DNA of 33,827 nucleotides from PGYR01 sp040264895 (GCA_040264895.1 JBDQHL010000012.1:1-33827), one strand, 5' to 3'; positions 1 through 9,387 are shown, numbered from the stretch's first letter. The notes: generated by a model from the letters alone, not told the origin. Translations and numbers: made by a program.

Positions 1-734
1 ATATTATTATATTAGAAAGTTTTTGTAACGAATTAGATTCTGATATATTAGTTTTCCCTGAATTGTCTACTACCGGTTATTTACATAAGGATAAAGATAA
101 ATTAATAGAGATCTCAGATGATTTTAATAGTGAAACTATAAATAACTTCCAAAAGTTGTCAACAAACCAGGATAAAATAATAATTTTCGGGTTTTCAGAA
201 CTAGTTTCTGATAATATCTATAATTCTGCAGCTGTTCTTATACCTGATGCCTCTAAATCTACAGTTTATCGAAAGACACATTTGTTCTACAAAGAAAGAT
301 TTATATTTAATAAAGGGGATACGGGATTCAATGTAGTTGAATATAATGGTCTTAATTTGGGTACTATGATTTGTTATGATTGGAGGTTCCCAGAATCAAC
401 AAGAGCATTAGCATTGAAGGGCGCAAACTTAGTAGTTTGCCCATCCAACTTGGTGACAGGAGTTTGGCAAAATGTTATGAGTGCAAGAGCTTTAGAAAAT
501 AAAGTCTATATGGCAGTCGCAAATAAATTTGGGATAGAGCAAGACAAAGAAGAAATACTCGAATTTAATGGTGAATCTGCTATCTACTCATATGATGGTT
601 CCTATATGGCAAAGGCAAGTGCGGACAAAGAGGAAGTGATAACTACAACTATATACCCAGAAGAAACATTAGACAAATCGTTCAATGAATATAACGATAT
701 ATTTAAGGATAGAAGACCTGAGATGTATCCTTAA
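1..734 (+). CDS. Carbon-nitrogen hydrolase (nitrilase/omega-amidase-like), 5' end outside window
   Basis: This is the C-terminal part of a nitrilase-superfamily amidohydrolase. The reading frame is open from base 3 and runs in from outside the window, so the internal TTG at 63 is not the real start. The Glu-Lys-Cys catalytic triad is visible: Glu in the FPE motif at 60-62 (upstream of that TTG), Lys in YRKTHLF at 273-275, and the nucleophile Cys in MICYDWRFPE at 372-374. The family hydrolyses amide bonds of small molecules (omega-amidase, deaminated glutathione amidase, carbamoylputrescine hydrolase and others) in the cytoplasm; the YDWRFPE context fits the omega-amidase/YafV-like group best, but the substrate cannot be fixed from sequence. 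The gene ends 83 bases before murC on the same strand. Family call is firm; substrate is not. Confidence 0.9.
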   Translation, partial: IIILESFCNELDSDILVFPELSTTGYLHKDKDKLIEISDDFNSETINNFQKLSTNQDKIIIFGFSELVSDNIYNSAAVLIPDASKSTVYRKTHLFYKERFIFNKGDTGFNVVEYNGLNLGTMICYDWRFPESTRALALKGANLVVCPSNLVTGVWQNVMSARALENKVYMAVANKFGIEQDKEEILEFNGESAIYSYDGSYMAKASADKEEVITTTIYPEETLDKSFNEYNDIFKDRRPEMYP

Positions 735-817
735 TAAAACAAAATCTACTACTTTTACATATTAAATAGCGAAAATTCATAAATTACTAATTGCATTGAA
801 TCAATAATGAAAAATTT

Positions 818-2188
818 ATGTTTTCTTCTATAAAAAAAATACATTTTGTTGGGATAGGTGGTATTGGAATGAGTGGTATAGCTGAGATTCTTTTATCTCA
901 GGGGTTTACTGTCAGCGGTTCTGATATGTCCCAATCTGAAAATACTGATTATCTTGTCAAATTGGGTGCAGAAGTTCATATCGGACACGCCGAATCAAAT
1001 GCCGAAGATGCTGAGGTAGTAGTTTACTCTAGTGCTGTAAATCCTAATGAAAACCCAGAAACATTGCTAGCAATGAAAAGTAACATACCTGTTATCAGAA
1101 GAGCAGAAATGTTAGCAGAGCTCTCAAGACTGAACTATTGTTTAGCTATTGCTGGAACTCACGGTAAGACGACTACAACATCAATGATAAGTTTAGTTCT
1201 AATAGAAGCTGGAATAGATCCAACTGTTCTTGTTGGTGGTAGATTACAAGACTTTGGTGGTACTAATGCAAGGTTAGGAAAAGGAGATTGGATAGTAGTT
1301 GAAGCTGATGAATATGATAGGTCTTTCTTACAATTAACTCCTACTATTTCGATTATAAATAATATTGAAGCAGACCACTTAGATATTTACAGAGACTTAG
1401 ATGATATTTATGAGACCTTTACTGAGTTTGCAAATAAAGTTCCATTCTATGGGTTAGTTGCAATGTGTCTCGATGATAAAGGATGCAAAGAGATTTATTC
1501 AAAAATCAATAAAAAAATAATAACTTATGGATTTTCTAGACACTCTATTGTTAGAGCAGATAATCCAAGTTATGAGAAGAGAAAAAGTTCTTGTGAAGTA
1601 TATTTAGAGGAAGATTTATTAGGTGAAATTGAAATTGGGATGCCAGGTAAACATAATCTTACTAATGCAATGGCTGCAGTTACGGTTGCATTGCAAATGG
1701 ACATTCCTTTCGAAACTATAAAAAGTGCTCTGAAAAAATTCAACGGTGTATTTAGAAGATTTGAACGAAAAGGCACTTATAAAGATTGCCTGGTAGTTGA
1801 TGATTACGCACACCATCCATCTGAAGTAAAAGCAACATTAGAAGCTGCTAGAAAAGGATGGGATAAGAAAGTGATATGTATTTTTCAACCTCACACATTT
1901 ACAAGAACAAAAGAATTAGCTGACGAGTTTGGTATATCATTTCACGACGCCGATGTACTTATTGTAACGGATATTTACCCAGCTAGAGAAAAACCAATAG
2001 AAGGCATAACTGGTGAGCTTATTGCAAATTCAGCTATAAACTACGGTCACAGAAATGTGATTTACGTTAAAGATAAAGATAATTTAAAAACAGTATTAGA
2101 TAAACAATTAGACGATGAATACGTAATTCTTACAGTCGGAGCTGGGAATATTTATAAATTTGCCGAGCTTATTGTTAACATTAATTAA
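818..2188 (+). CDS. murC: UDP-N-acetylmuramate--L-alanine ligase MurC
   Basis: MurC adds L-alanine to UDP-N-acetylmuramic acid using ATP, the first peptide-building step of peptidoglycan synthesis, in the cytoplasm. The protein has 456 residues, normal for the family. It shows the N-terminal Rossmann glycine-rich loop (HFVGIGGIGMSG, residues 9-20), the Mur-ligase P-loop AGTHGKTTTT (112-121), the EADEYDRSF segment (162-170) and the DDYAHHPSE motif of the C-terminal domain (328-336). The ATG at 818 places the Rossmann strand directly at the N-terminus as in other MurC proteins. No clear Shine-Dalgarno is visible in the AT-rich leader. It stands alone here, without the usual mur/fts cluster, and is followed 20 bases later by a periplasmic chaperone gene. 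Confidence 0.97.
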   Translation: MFSSIKKIHFVGIGGIGMSGIAEILLSQGFTVSGSDMSQSENTDYLVKLGAEVHIGHAESNAEDAEVVVYSSAVNPNENPETLLAMKSNIPVIRRAEMLAELSRLNYCLAIAGTHGKTTTTSMISLVLIEAGIDPTVLVGGRLQDFGGTNARLGKGDWIVVEADEYDRSFLQLTPTISIINNIEADHLDIYRDLDDIYETFTEFANKVPFYGLVAMCLDDKGCKEIYSKINKKIITYGFSRHSIVRADNPSYEKRKSSCEVYLEEDLLGEIEIGMPGKHNLTNAMAAVTVALQMDIPFETIKSALKKFNGVFRRFERKGTYKDCLVVDDYAHHPSEVKATLEAARKGWDKKVICIFQPHTFTRTKELADEFGISFHDADVLIVTDIYPAREKPIEGITGELIANSAINYGHRNVIYVKDKDNLKTVLDKQLDDEYVILTVGAGNIYKFAELIVNIN

Positions 2189-2208
2189 TTAAACAAATAA
2201 ACAGAAAT

Positions 2209-4236
2209 ATGAAACACTTTATTATACTTTTTGCATTTTTATTAATTCTGCCTAATGCAGCTAAAACTAATGATTATGATGATAAAGTATTAGCCGAAAT
2301 AGACGATGAAGAAGTTACCTACGAAAGACTCGAATATGCTTTTCAAAAGAATATGGTAGGAGACAAGAAGGAACTGATAGAGTTAGAAAAAGATTCTTTA
2401 TTAAGCTTTCTTGATTTGTTTGTAAAATACAGATTAAAAGTAAAAGACGCTATTGACAGAGGATTCCATAAAGACCCTGAATTAGTAGATGAAATTACCA
2501 CTAATAAGAACTTGCTTACAGAATCATATTATTATGATAAAAAAGTTTTTCAACCTTCAGTAAACAGATTACTAAACAGAAGACAATATTATCTGAAATT
2601 TGGATATATTTTATTCCCTTTTACGGAAGAAGCAGAAGGGAAAACTCAAGTAGATCCAAAAGATTACGCTCAATCTGTTTTAGATAGTATCAACACAGGT
2701 AAGATAACTTTTACTCAAGCAGCTCAGAATCATTCACCGGAAAAAGATTTAAGAGAAAACGGTGGAGTTGTGAATAAATATCTTATATCTGGTACAATCC
2801 AGAAACCTATTGAAGATGTATTATTTGAACTAAACTCTGGTCAGATAAATGGTACTTTGTTAAAAACAGATTATGGGTATTTCATAATAAAACTTGTTGA
2901 CAAACTACAAAGAGTTCAGTTAAAAGCAGCTCATATATTGATTGGTAAAGAAAATACAAATGAAATGCTGACTGATAAACAACATAGTTTAGCTGACTCG
3001 CTTCTGAAGCTAATCAGAAATGGAGAAAGCTTTGAGAAGTTAGCTGAGCTTCATTCTGATGACCATGCAAGTGCTGTGAATGGAGGAGAATTGCATGATT
3101 ACTATGATTTATCTACTGGTTTTGTAAAAAACAAAGGTATTTTGGATGATTATTTTGTAAATACTCTGATGAGATTAAAAGATGGTGAAGTTTCAGATAC
3201 TATACATACAATTTATGGTATCCATATTGTAAAAAGGGTTGATACTAAAAAGCCGAATATAGAAAAAGATAGAAAAGAAATTGAATCAATGTACAAAAGA
3301 ACAAGGTATGATGATGCAAAAAAATCATTCTATGAAAATTATGTACGAACAAATGGATTTGAATTAAATAGTGAGTCACTAACTTCTATTTTGAGTAACG
3401 TCGATTACACTAAAACAAATCTTGATTCAAATTGGGCAAGTAAGATTCCTAATGATATCAATGATGATGTTTTATTCGAGTTTGGTGATGAGGTGTGGAC
3501 AGTTTCAAAATTTGCAAATGTACTATCCGATAAATCCAAGACTGAATATAGAGCTACTCCACTTAGCAGAAAAGGGCTGCAATCTGCCATGTTTAAACTA
3601 GTAAAACCACAAATACTTCAAATGTGGTCAAAAGAGCTTATGGAAGATGATAAGAAATATCAAAATTTAGTTAATGAGTTTAAAGATGGTATTCTATTAT
3701 TCAAGGTTGAAGCTATAGAAGTATGGGATAATTTGGAGTTGGATACAGCTATGGCTAAGGCTTATTTTGACACAACAAGTAAAGAGTTCTACACTGAAAA
3801 GAAATATGACTTATCGGAAATATTTATACTCCAAGATACATTATCAAAAGAATTATATAAGAGAATTCAAGATGGGGAAGACTTCAGAGAATTAGCTGCA
3901 AACTATACAGTAAGACAAGGCTACAGAGAGAAAAAGGGATACCACGGCATGGTTAGCGCTGAACAAAACAAGTTTTCTCGTCAGCTAAAAGGAGAAGAGA
4001 TAAAGGATGGAACAATAATACCTCCTAAAGATTATATGAGTGGAATTAGTATTATTAAAATCAATAAAGTAATTGAACCTAGAGTTAAGACTTTTGAAGA
4101 AGCACTTATTGATCTGGCTCCAATTGTCCAGTCTTTAAAACAAAAATCGTTAGTAGATAATTGGCTAAACAAAGTTAGAAAGAAACATAAAGTAGAAATA
4201 AATAACGACGTAATTGATGAGATATATGAAGATTAA
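2209..4236 (+). CDS. Periplasmic peptidylprolyl isomerase with tandem parvulin (PpiC) domains
   Basis: A 675-residue exported protein that probably helps outer-membrane or secreted proteins fold. A signal peptide covers about residues 1-20 (Lys-His, hydrophobic run, NAA-like cleavage region). A SurA/PrsA-like helical N-terminal region follows. Two parvulin domains are recognisable at about 126-233 (ending DYGYFIIKLVDK) and 237-345 (starting LKAAHILIGK, ending YGIHIVKRV), and a more divergent third at about 535-640 (DLSEIFILQ ... GISIIKINKV). It reads straight into SurA with an 11-base overlap if SurA starts at 4226, so the two chaperones are almost certainly co-translated. Family membership is clear; the client proteins and whether all three domains are catalytically active are unknown. 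Confidence 0.9.
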   Translation: MKHFIILFAFLLILPNAAKTNDYDDKVLAEIDDEEVTYERLEYAFQKNMVGDKKELIELEKDSLLSFLDLFVKYRLKVKDAIDRGFHKDPELVDEITTNKNLLTESYYYDKKVFQPSVNRLLNRRQYYLKFGYILFPFTEEAEGKTQVDPKDYAQSVLDSINTGKITFTQAAQNHSPEKDLRENGGVVNKYLISGTIQKPIEDVLFELNSGQINGTLLKTDYGYFIIKLVDKLQRVQLKAAHILIGKENTNEMLTDKQHSLADSLLKLIRNGESFEKLAELHSDDHASAVNGGELHDYYDLSTGFVKNKGILDDYFVNTLMRLKDGEVSDTIHTIYGIHIVKRVDTKKPNIEKDRKEIESMYKRTRYDDAKKSFYENYVRTNGFELNSESLTSILSNVDYTKTNLDSNWASKIPNDINDDVLFEFGDEVWTVSKFANVLSDKSKTEYRATPLSRKGLQSAMFKLVKPQILQMWSKELMEDDKKYQNLVNEFKDGILLFKVEAIEVWDNLELDTAMAKAYFDTTSKEFYTEKKYDLSEIFILQDTLSKELYKRIQDGEDFRELAANYTVRQGYREKKGYHGMVSAEQNKFSRQLKGEEIKDGTIIPPKDYMSGISIIKINKVIEPRVKTFEEALIDLAPIVQSLKQKSLVDNWLNKVRKKHKVEINNDVIDEIYED

Positions 4237-5515
4237 AAATCTTATAGTAATAGTATTTATATGTAGTATAGTAACAACATTTTCCCAAATTAAAGAAGGG
4301 GAGACGCTTAATAGTATTGCTGCTGTGGTAGGTAAAGAAGTTATAACAAATGCTGAAGTTCAAGCAGAGGTAATGACATTTCAACAAATGGAACAAAACA
4401 GTGGTCTTACAACTCAAGAGCTATATGATAAGGTACTAAATAACTTAATAAATCAGAACTTGATGGTCACCAAAGCATTAGAAGACTCCATATCAGTTAC
4501 AGACCAAGAGCTTGACGATGCTTGGGATAATGCACTTGGCAATTTAGTAAGAAGGTACGGCTCTGAACAAAGAATCGAAGATGTTTATGGCAAATCCATG
4601 AATAGGTTGAAATTTGAGTATTCTGACCAAATTAGAAAGAACTTGTTAGTTCAAAAACTTCAACAAAAAGAATTTTCGAATGTAAAGGTTGGTCCAAGTG
4701 AGATTGAAGCATTTTTTAATGAATACAAAGACTCAATGGAAACAATTCCGAAAAGAATTGAGGTTTACCATATAGTAAAAAATGTCTCTTCAGATTCTGA
4801 TAAGATTGAAGAAACACTAAATTTGGCGAAACAAGTCAGGGACTCAATATTAAAGGGTGAAATAACTTTTGAATATGCTGCTTTGACTTATAGTGCTGAT
4901 GCAGCTACAAAAAATGATGGTGGAAAGTTAGGATGGTTCAATAAGGGTAAATTAGTTCCAGAATTTGAGAATGCTGCATTTAAGTTACAAACAGGTGAGC
5001 TTTCTTTGCCTGTTAAATCGCCTTTTGGTTACCATATTATACAAACTATAGAGAAGAAAGATAACTCAATTAATACCAAACATATTGTGTTTTCTATCAA
5101 AGCTACAGAAGAAGATAATTTGAAAACTAAAGATTTTCTGTTAGATTTGAAGAAACGAGTTGAAAATGGTGAGTCATTTGAAGAGTTGGCTAAAATTTAT
5201 TCAGATGATAAAGAAACAAAAGGATTTGGAGGATTGATAGGTAAATTGACTATGAATAGTATTCCTCCCAACATTAAAAATTCTATAGAATCTATGGGTG
5301 ATGGAGAAGTTAGTGAGCCAATGGCTTATAATGCTGACCCGACCAAGACGGCTTATCATATAATTTATAAGAAAAGAGTAATAGGATCTCATCAGCCATC
5401 CATTGAAGAAGACTATGAGTTGATAAAACAATATGCAACGAATAAGAAACAGCAGGAAAAAATGAAAGAGTTTTTTGAACAACTTAGGGAGGAAATATTT
5501 TGGAAAAAATACTAA
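4226..5515 (+). CDS. surA: Periplasmic chaperone / peptidylprolyl isomerase SurA
   Basis: A 429-residue SurA-type chaperone for outer-membrane protein biogenesis. The order is signal peptide (MKIKNLIVIVF...), SurA_N domain (IAAVVGKEVITNAEV, then a helical segment with LINQNLMVTKALE), and two parvulin domains, the first ending in SPFGYHIIQTIEKK and the second starting NTKHIVFSIKA. I chose the ATG at 4226 because it puts the charged n-region right before the hydrophobic signal core; in-frame TTG 4214 and ATG 4217 are possible but only add residues before it. The start lies inside the upstream parvulin gene, and the 3' end overlaps the start of the downstream lipoprotein gene by 16 bases, indicating a translationally coupled envelope operon. 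Confidence 0.93.
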   Translation: MKIKNLIVIVFICSIVTTFSQIKEGETLNSIAAVVGKEVITNAEVQAEVMTFQQMEQNSGLTTQELYDKVLNNLINQNLMVTKALEDSISVTDQELDDAWDNALGNLVRRYGSEQRIEDVYGKSMNRLKFEYSDQIRKNLLVQKLQQKEFSNVKVGPSEIEAFFNEYKDSMETIPKRIEVYHIVKNVSSDSDKIEETLNLAKQVRDSILKGEITFEYAALTYSADAATKNDGGKLGWFNKGKLVPEFENAAFKLQTGELSLPVKSPFGYHIIQTIEKKDNSINTKHIVFSIKATEEDNLKTKDFLLDLKKRVENGESFEELAKIYSDDKETKGFGGLIGKLTMNSIPPNIKNSIESMGDGEVSEPMAYNADPTKTAYHIIYKKRVIGSHQPSIEEDYELIKQYATNKKQQEKMKEFFEQLREEIFWKKY

Positions 5516-6561
5516 AAGTAGCTGCTATATGTTTTCTTGTTATCACAATAGCGAGTTGCGAGTTCAATACTCCAGACATTACATATAGTGATAGAGCAGG
5601 TAGTGAACTAATGAGTTATGTTTCGCCTGATGTTGTTATAGACAAAAAAGGTGTCTTCGTGTTCCAACTTGAGTCTAAAAATGATGATTCTGTTAGTTAT
5701 TATGACTCTGAAACTAAGGGAATTGATATAGCAATAATTGATTTTAAAGAAAAATTCAAATATAGATATAGTGTTGGCAATGTCGATTCTATAAGAGTAA
5801 GATTAATTGACCCAAATGGAAATGAATTATTTAATCTAGAAGGTCCTAACAAAACAGCAGAATACACTGCAAATGCTGGGGAGCATTCATTAATTGTTGA
5901 GAATTTAAGAAGTTCAAAAGGAATTAGAAAAATATTTTCAAAACCAGATTATGATACAATCAAAACTTTAAGAATATTCAATAGATACAATGATGTGATT
6001 TATACAATATTGGAAGAAGATGATTGTGAGGATTGTAGTTTAGTCAATGTAAATTTACAAGGCTACAAGCTAGATAGTATTAATTTCACAAATGCTGATT
6101 TTCAAAATGCAGATATGAATGGTGCTAATTTAAGCTACAGCATTTTGAACTATTCTAATTTCTTATCAACTAAAGTAGATAGCGCTAACATATCATATAC
6201 ATTATTAGACAAACCAAGAAATTTGAGGTTAGCAAGCTTTTATTATACTAATGCCAGAGGAATAACGATAAGAGACGCTGATTTGGATAATACCGTAATG
6301 TGGGACTGCGATATATCAAATAGTACTATAACTGGAAGTAGAATGGATAATACTGATTTCTTTGCCTGTAATTTAAAGCATTCTAATTTAACAAACAATT
6401 CATTTGAAAATTCTTCTCTTGAAGACTGTGTATTGGATTCCTCTGATATTACTGGAACTAGCTTTTGTAACACTGTTCTTAATGACGTTTCATTCTATTA
6501 CACTAAGGGTGATGAAACAACTAAATGTGTCCCAGACACTGCTAGAGGAACCTGGAATTAG
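5500..6561 (+). CDS. Lipoprotein with C-terminal pentapeptide repeats
   Basis: A 353-residue predicted lipoprotein. It begins with a hydrophobic signal ending in the lipobox ITIASC, with Cys20 as the lipidation site. Residues about 25-170 form an unrecognised domain. From about residue 180 to the end run pentapeptide repeats with the A(D/N)L/F periodicity (FTNADF, ADMNGANL, SANISY, IRDADL, CNLKHSNL), which fold as a right-handed quadrilateral beta helix. A CEDC pair sits just before the repeats. The TTG start at 5500 is supported by a strong Shine-Dalgarno (GGGAGG, 5488-5493) and lies inside the end of surA. Being coupled to two periplasmic chaperones suggests an envelope role, perhaps as a partner or client; the function is unknown. 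It faces the comF remnant with 8 bases between the two stop codons. Confidence 0.82.
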   Translation: MEKILKVAAICFLVITIASCEFNTPDITYSDRAGSELMSYVSPDVVIDKKGVFVFQLESKNDDSVSYYDSETKGIDIAIIDFKEKFKYRYSVGNVDSIRVRLIDPNGNELFNLEGPNKTAEYTANAGEHSLIVENLRSSKGIRKIFSKPDYDTIKTLRIFNRYNDVIYTILEEDDCEDCSLVNVNLQGYKLDSINFTNADFQNADMNGANLSYSILNYSNFLSTKVDSANISYTLLDKPRNLRLASFYYTNARGITIRDADLDNTVMWDCDISNSTITGSRMDNTDFFACNLKHSNLTNNSFENSSLEDCVLDSSDITGTSFCNTVLNDVSFYYTKGDETTKCVPDTARGTWN

Positions 6562-6569
6562 TATATAGC

Positions 6570-7253
6570 TTAATAAGCCACTGCTACTACTGCAATATCA
6601 ACTCTTCTTGCTCCAGCTTGCAATAGTAATTCTGCACAATAGTTTGCAGTATTTGCTGTAGTTAATATGTCATCAATTAGCAGTATTCTTTTATTAAAAA
6701 CAGAATCCTTATCTATAACTTCAAATTTTCCAACTAAGTTATTCTTTCTTTCCTTATGTGATAGCTTTGCTTAAGAATGAGTGTATTTATTTCTCTTAAC
6801 AGCATTTGTTATTACTTTTAATCCAAGTCTTTTCTCTATTTCTGTTGCAATTATTTCTGACTGATTGAACCCTCGCTCTCTCAAACGAGCTTTATGAATG
6901 GGGATTGGAATTGAGAAATCATAATTTTCTTTATCAATTAGTCTTGATAACATGAATCCAAACTCTTCACCAATTCCTCTTATTCCTAAATACTTGAATT
7001 TATGAACAGCATCTAGAATTCTATTTTCCTCAGCTAATTTGAATAAAGCAATTACTTTTGATAATGCCAAGTCATCTAATTCATATTTTTGAATTAATCT
7101 ATCTCTTATAGTCAGTGGGTGAGGTGGTATTTGAAGTGATAATAATTCTGATTCATCAAAATACTTATATGGATTATTGGAGTGAATTACTTTACCTGAT
7201 ACTAAACATATTCTTGGTTCTAAAGCATCAAGTAAAGTATCTATACTATTCAA
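6570..7253 (-). pseudogene. comF: ComF-family phosphoribosyltransferase interrupted by an in-frame TAA
   Basis: The minus-strand frame encodes a ComF/amidophosphoribosyltransferase-like protein, the family linked to DNA uptake and PRPP-dependent enzymes. The first 160 codons (7253-6774) include IPIPIHKARLRERGFNQSE, the typical ComF core. A TAA at 6773-6771 then interrupts the frame, which otherwise continues in phase to TAA at 6572-6570. That downstream part carries LSHKERKNN and the PRPP-binding loop ILLIDDILTTANTAN, the catalytic heart of the fold. The stop falls where ComF proteins have Gln (T-x-S-Q before LSR.ER), so a single CAA to TAA change explains it. The N-terminal four-Cys zinc finger usual in ComF is reduced to one Cys. 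Start is TTG 7253, 11 bases after the upstream DoxX stop; support for it is weak. It is a recent pseudogene, a readthrough case or a base error. Confidence 0.85.
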
Positions 7254-7264
7254 TATTTGTTTTT

Positions 7265-7702
7265 TTACTTTAATCTAAATTTGTCACTATTTGTAAAACT
7301 TAGTAGCAGTGATAGAACTATCAGACCAGAATTTTCTAGTATTTTCGACCATCCAACTTTTTGTCCACCTCCACTACTTGAACAACCACAAGAGATATCG
7401 AGTCCCGAAGCGAAAGCAATGGCAACAGCTAATGTAAAAACTACTAGTAACAAAGTGGCAATAATACCATTTTCTTTTAATTTAATTCCGAATAAGATTA
7501 GCAGACCTATAGTTACCTCAATCCATGGTAATGTAAGAGCCATTATTTGAATTATAAACTCTGGCATCATATCATAATTACCAATTTCGTTAGCAAAACT
7601 TGCTGGATCAGTTATTTTTGATATACCATAAAATATAAAAAAGCCTGCTATTACTAATCTAGCTACCAATACTAATATGGGGTTGTCTATTATTTTTTTC
7701 AT
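7265..7702 (-). CDS. DoxX/MauE-like integral membrane protein
   Basis: A 145-residue membrane protein with four predicted helices: about 10-30 (ILVLVARLVIAGFFIFYGI), 50-75, 80-100 and 120-140. The first helix with the GISKI/TDP loop is typical of the DoxX/MauE family. The loop before the last helix carries DISCGCSSSGGG, a Cys-Gly-Cys motif seen in the MauE-like branch, where it is associated with thiol/disulphide chemistry. I chose ATG 7702 because it sets the first helix near the N-terminus; in-frame codons extend upstream to a TTG at 7768 but would add an unlikely Lys-rich leader. It is followed 11 bases later by the comF remnant. Its role here is unknown. Confidence 0.75.
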   Translation of the reverse strand: MKKIIDNPILVLVARLVIAGFFIFYGISKITDPASFANEIGNYDMMPEFIIQIMALTLPWIEVTIGLLILFGIKLKENGIIATLLLVVFTLAVAIAFASGLDISCGCSSSGGGQKVGWSKILENSGLIVLSLLLSFTNSDKFRLK

Positions 7703-7768
7703 TTCTTTTAGTTTACTTTTCTTTAAGTTAATTTTGAGTAATTTATTAATTATGAGACTAATAATCAA

Positions 7769-9151
7769 ATGTCATTTGTAAGATCAATATCAGGTATACG
7801 TGCTACTCTCAACGAAGGTTTAAAACCAGACATATTATCTAAGTATGTTAGTGCTTATTGCAACGCTTTGCCCGAAGGAGAGATAGTAGTAGGAAGAGAT
7901 GGAAGACCTTCAGGTACATGGATTGAGCAGTTAGTTGTAGCATCAATCGCCGCATGTGGTAGAAAAGTTGTTAGAATAGGCATAGCACCAACTCCTACTG
8001 TCCAACTTATTACAGAAAAGTCTGATGCAGCAGGTGGGATAGCTATAACAGCATCGCATAATCCTGGTAATTGGAATGGTCTTAAATTCTTGAATGAATA
8101 TGGTGTATTTTTAAATCAAGCAGAAAATGAAAAGTTTTGGAATATCTACGAACAGGACTTAGTAGCCTATTCTGATAATGAACAAAATAGTTTAATTACT
8201 GAAGATAAGGATGCAGTAAGGTTACACATAAATTCAATTTTAAATACGGACCTATTTGATTTAGAATCAATAAGTGAATATTTATCTAGTACTAATTATA
8301 AGGTTGTCGTAGATGCTGTAAATGCCTCAGGTTCAAAATATGTTCCTAAGCTTCTAGAATTACTAGGTTGTGAAGTTGTTCATTTGTTTACTAATAATAG
8401 TGGAATTTTCCCACACACACCAGAACCAATTAATGAAAACTTGACAGCTATTTGTGAGGCAATAAGCGAACACAATGCTGATTTAGGAATTGTTGTTGAT
8501 CCGGACGCAGATAGATTAGTTCTTATCGACAACAATGGAAATCCAATTGGAGAAGAAAAGACAATTGCATTAGCAGTAAAGTCCGTACTTAGAAACAAAG
8601 AAAAGTATATCAAAGGCTATTCAAAAGAGATAGTTGTGAATTTGAGTACAAGTTCAATGGTAGACTTTATAGCAAAAGAGTATGATGCAAAAGTTAGTCG
8701 ATCGGCAGTTGGTGAGATTAATGTAGTAGAATTAATGAAGAAAACTAACGCTATCATAGGTGGAGAAGGTAGTGGAGGGGTTATCTTTCCTCATGTTCAC
8801 TATGGAAGAGATTCCTTAGTTGGGGTGGCACTAGTTATGCAGCTTATATCACAAGAAAAGAAATCTATGAGTGAACTTTCTTCAGATCTACCACAGCTTA
8901 TTATGAATAAAAATAAGATAGAAGTAAAAGAAAACCCCAAATCAATTATTGAAAAATTAATACAAGAATTTAAAGATTATAATACAGGTACAACAGATGG
9001 TATTAGAATTGAATTTGAAGATAAAAGTTGGGCTCATATACGTGCTTCAAACACTGAACCAATTATAAGGATTATTTGTGAAAGTAGCACAGAAGAGAGT
9101 TCTGAAAAGCTGACAAACACATTTATTGACAAAGTAAAAGAATTATTTTAA
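7769..9151 (+). CDS. Phosphohexomutase (GlmM/ManB-type)
   Basis: A 460-residue alpha-D-phosphohexomutase, a cytoplasmic enzyme moving phosphate between C1 and C6 of a hexose phosphate. All four active-site loops are present: phosphoserine loop TASHNPG (Ser96), Mg-binding DPDADR (Asp244, 246, 248), sugar loop GEGSGG (about 333-338) and phosphate-binding RASNTEP (about 432-438). The GEGSGG sugar loop differs from GEQSGH of classical GlmM and GE.SGH of PMM/PGM and is closer to archaeal-type phosphoglucosamine/phosphomannomutases, so the substrate (glucosamine-6-P, mannose-6-P or glucose-6-P) is open. The ATG at 7769 lies 66 bases from the divergent membrane protein start. A GlmM role would fit the nearby murC but is inference only. 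Confidence 0.93.
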   Translation: MSFVRSISGIRATLNEGLKPDILSKYVSAYCNALPEGEIVVGRDGRPSGTWIEQLVVASIAACGRKVVRIGIAPTPTVQLITEKSDAAGGIAITASHNPGNWNGLKFLNEYGVFLNQAENEKFWNIYEQDLVAYSDNEQNSLITEDKDAVRLHINSILNTDLFDLESISEYLSSTNYKVVVDAVNASGSKYVPKLLELLGCEVVHLFTNNSGIFPHTPEPINENLTAICEAISEHNADLGIVVDPDADRLVLIDNNGNPIGEEKTIALAVKSVLRNKEKYIKGYSKEIVVNLSTSSMVDFIAKEYDAKVSRSAVGEINVVELMKKTNAIIGGEGSGGVIFPHVHYGRDSLVGVALVMQLISQEKKSMSELSSDLPQLIMNKNKIEVKENPKSIIEKLIQEFKDYNTGTTDGIRIEFEDKSWAHIRASNTEPIIRIICESSTEESSEKLTNTFIDKVKELF

Positions 9152-9387
9152 TGTGTTGAAAAAATATTAAAAGGAGTATTATATCTCATATCTATTAATA
9201 TTATCAATAGGTTTGGTAATAATGCTACAATTAAGAGTAAAAAGAATAGGGAATAATTTGTCTCATTAATTTTTGAATAAAGATATATTATTTTAAATTT
9301 ACGATTGCTATCAAGACGCTGTTTAAAAAAGTTTACTTATTGTGTCTAAAATAGCTGAAATTAATTCAAAAAGTAATTAGGAATAAC
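9152..9387 (+). promoter_or_regulatory. Leader region before the respiratory operon
   Basis: This 236-base AT-rich gap holds no credible coding frame and is the only substantial non-coding gap before the 15-kb respiratory operon, so the main promoter probably lies here. I cannot assign -35/-10 or a Bacteroidota-type TTTG/TAnnTTTG pair with confidence. A weak inverted repeat (ATTATC/GGTAAT) lies near 9205-9225. An AGGAA-like ribosome-binding stretch precedes the GTG start at 9388. Confidence 0.35.

Noticed and set aside
63..734. Nitrilase gene as a complete gene starting at TTG 63
   Set aside because: The frame is open to base 3 and the catalytic Glu of the family lies at 60-62, before that codon, so the gene is cut by the window edge.
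6570..6773. TAA read as an amino acid by a changed genetic code
   Set aside because: TAA serves as the ordinary stop for many intact genes in this window, including murC, surA, actA and acnA.
7257..7550. Plus-strand open frame opposite the DoxX gene
   Set aside because: It is antisense to a well-formed membrane protein, has Ser/Pro-rich chance composition and no ribosome-binding site.
9152..9387. A hidden small gene or defined promoter before actA
   Set aside because: No frame of useful length has a start and a ribosome-binding site, and no -35/-10 pair stands out from the AT-rich background.
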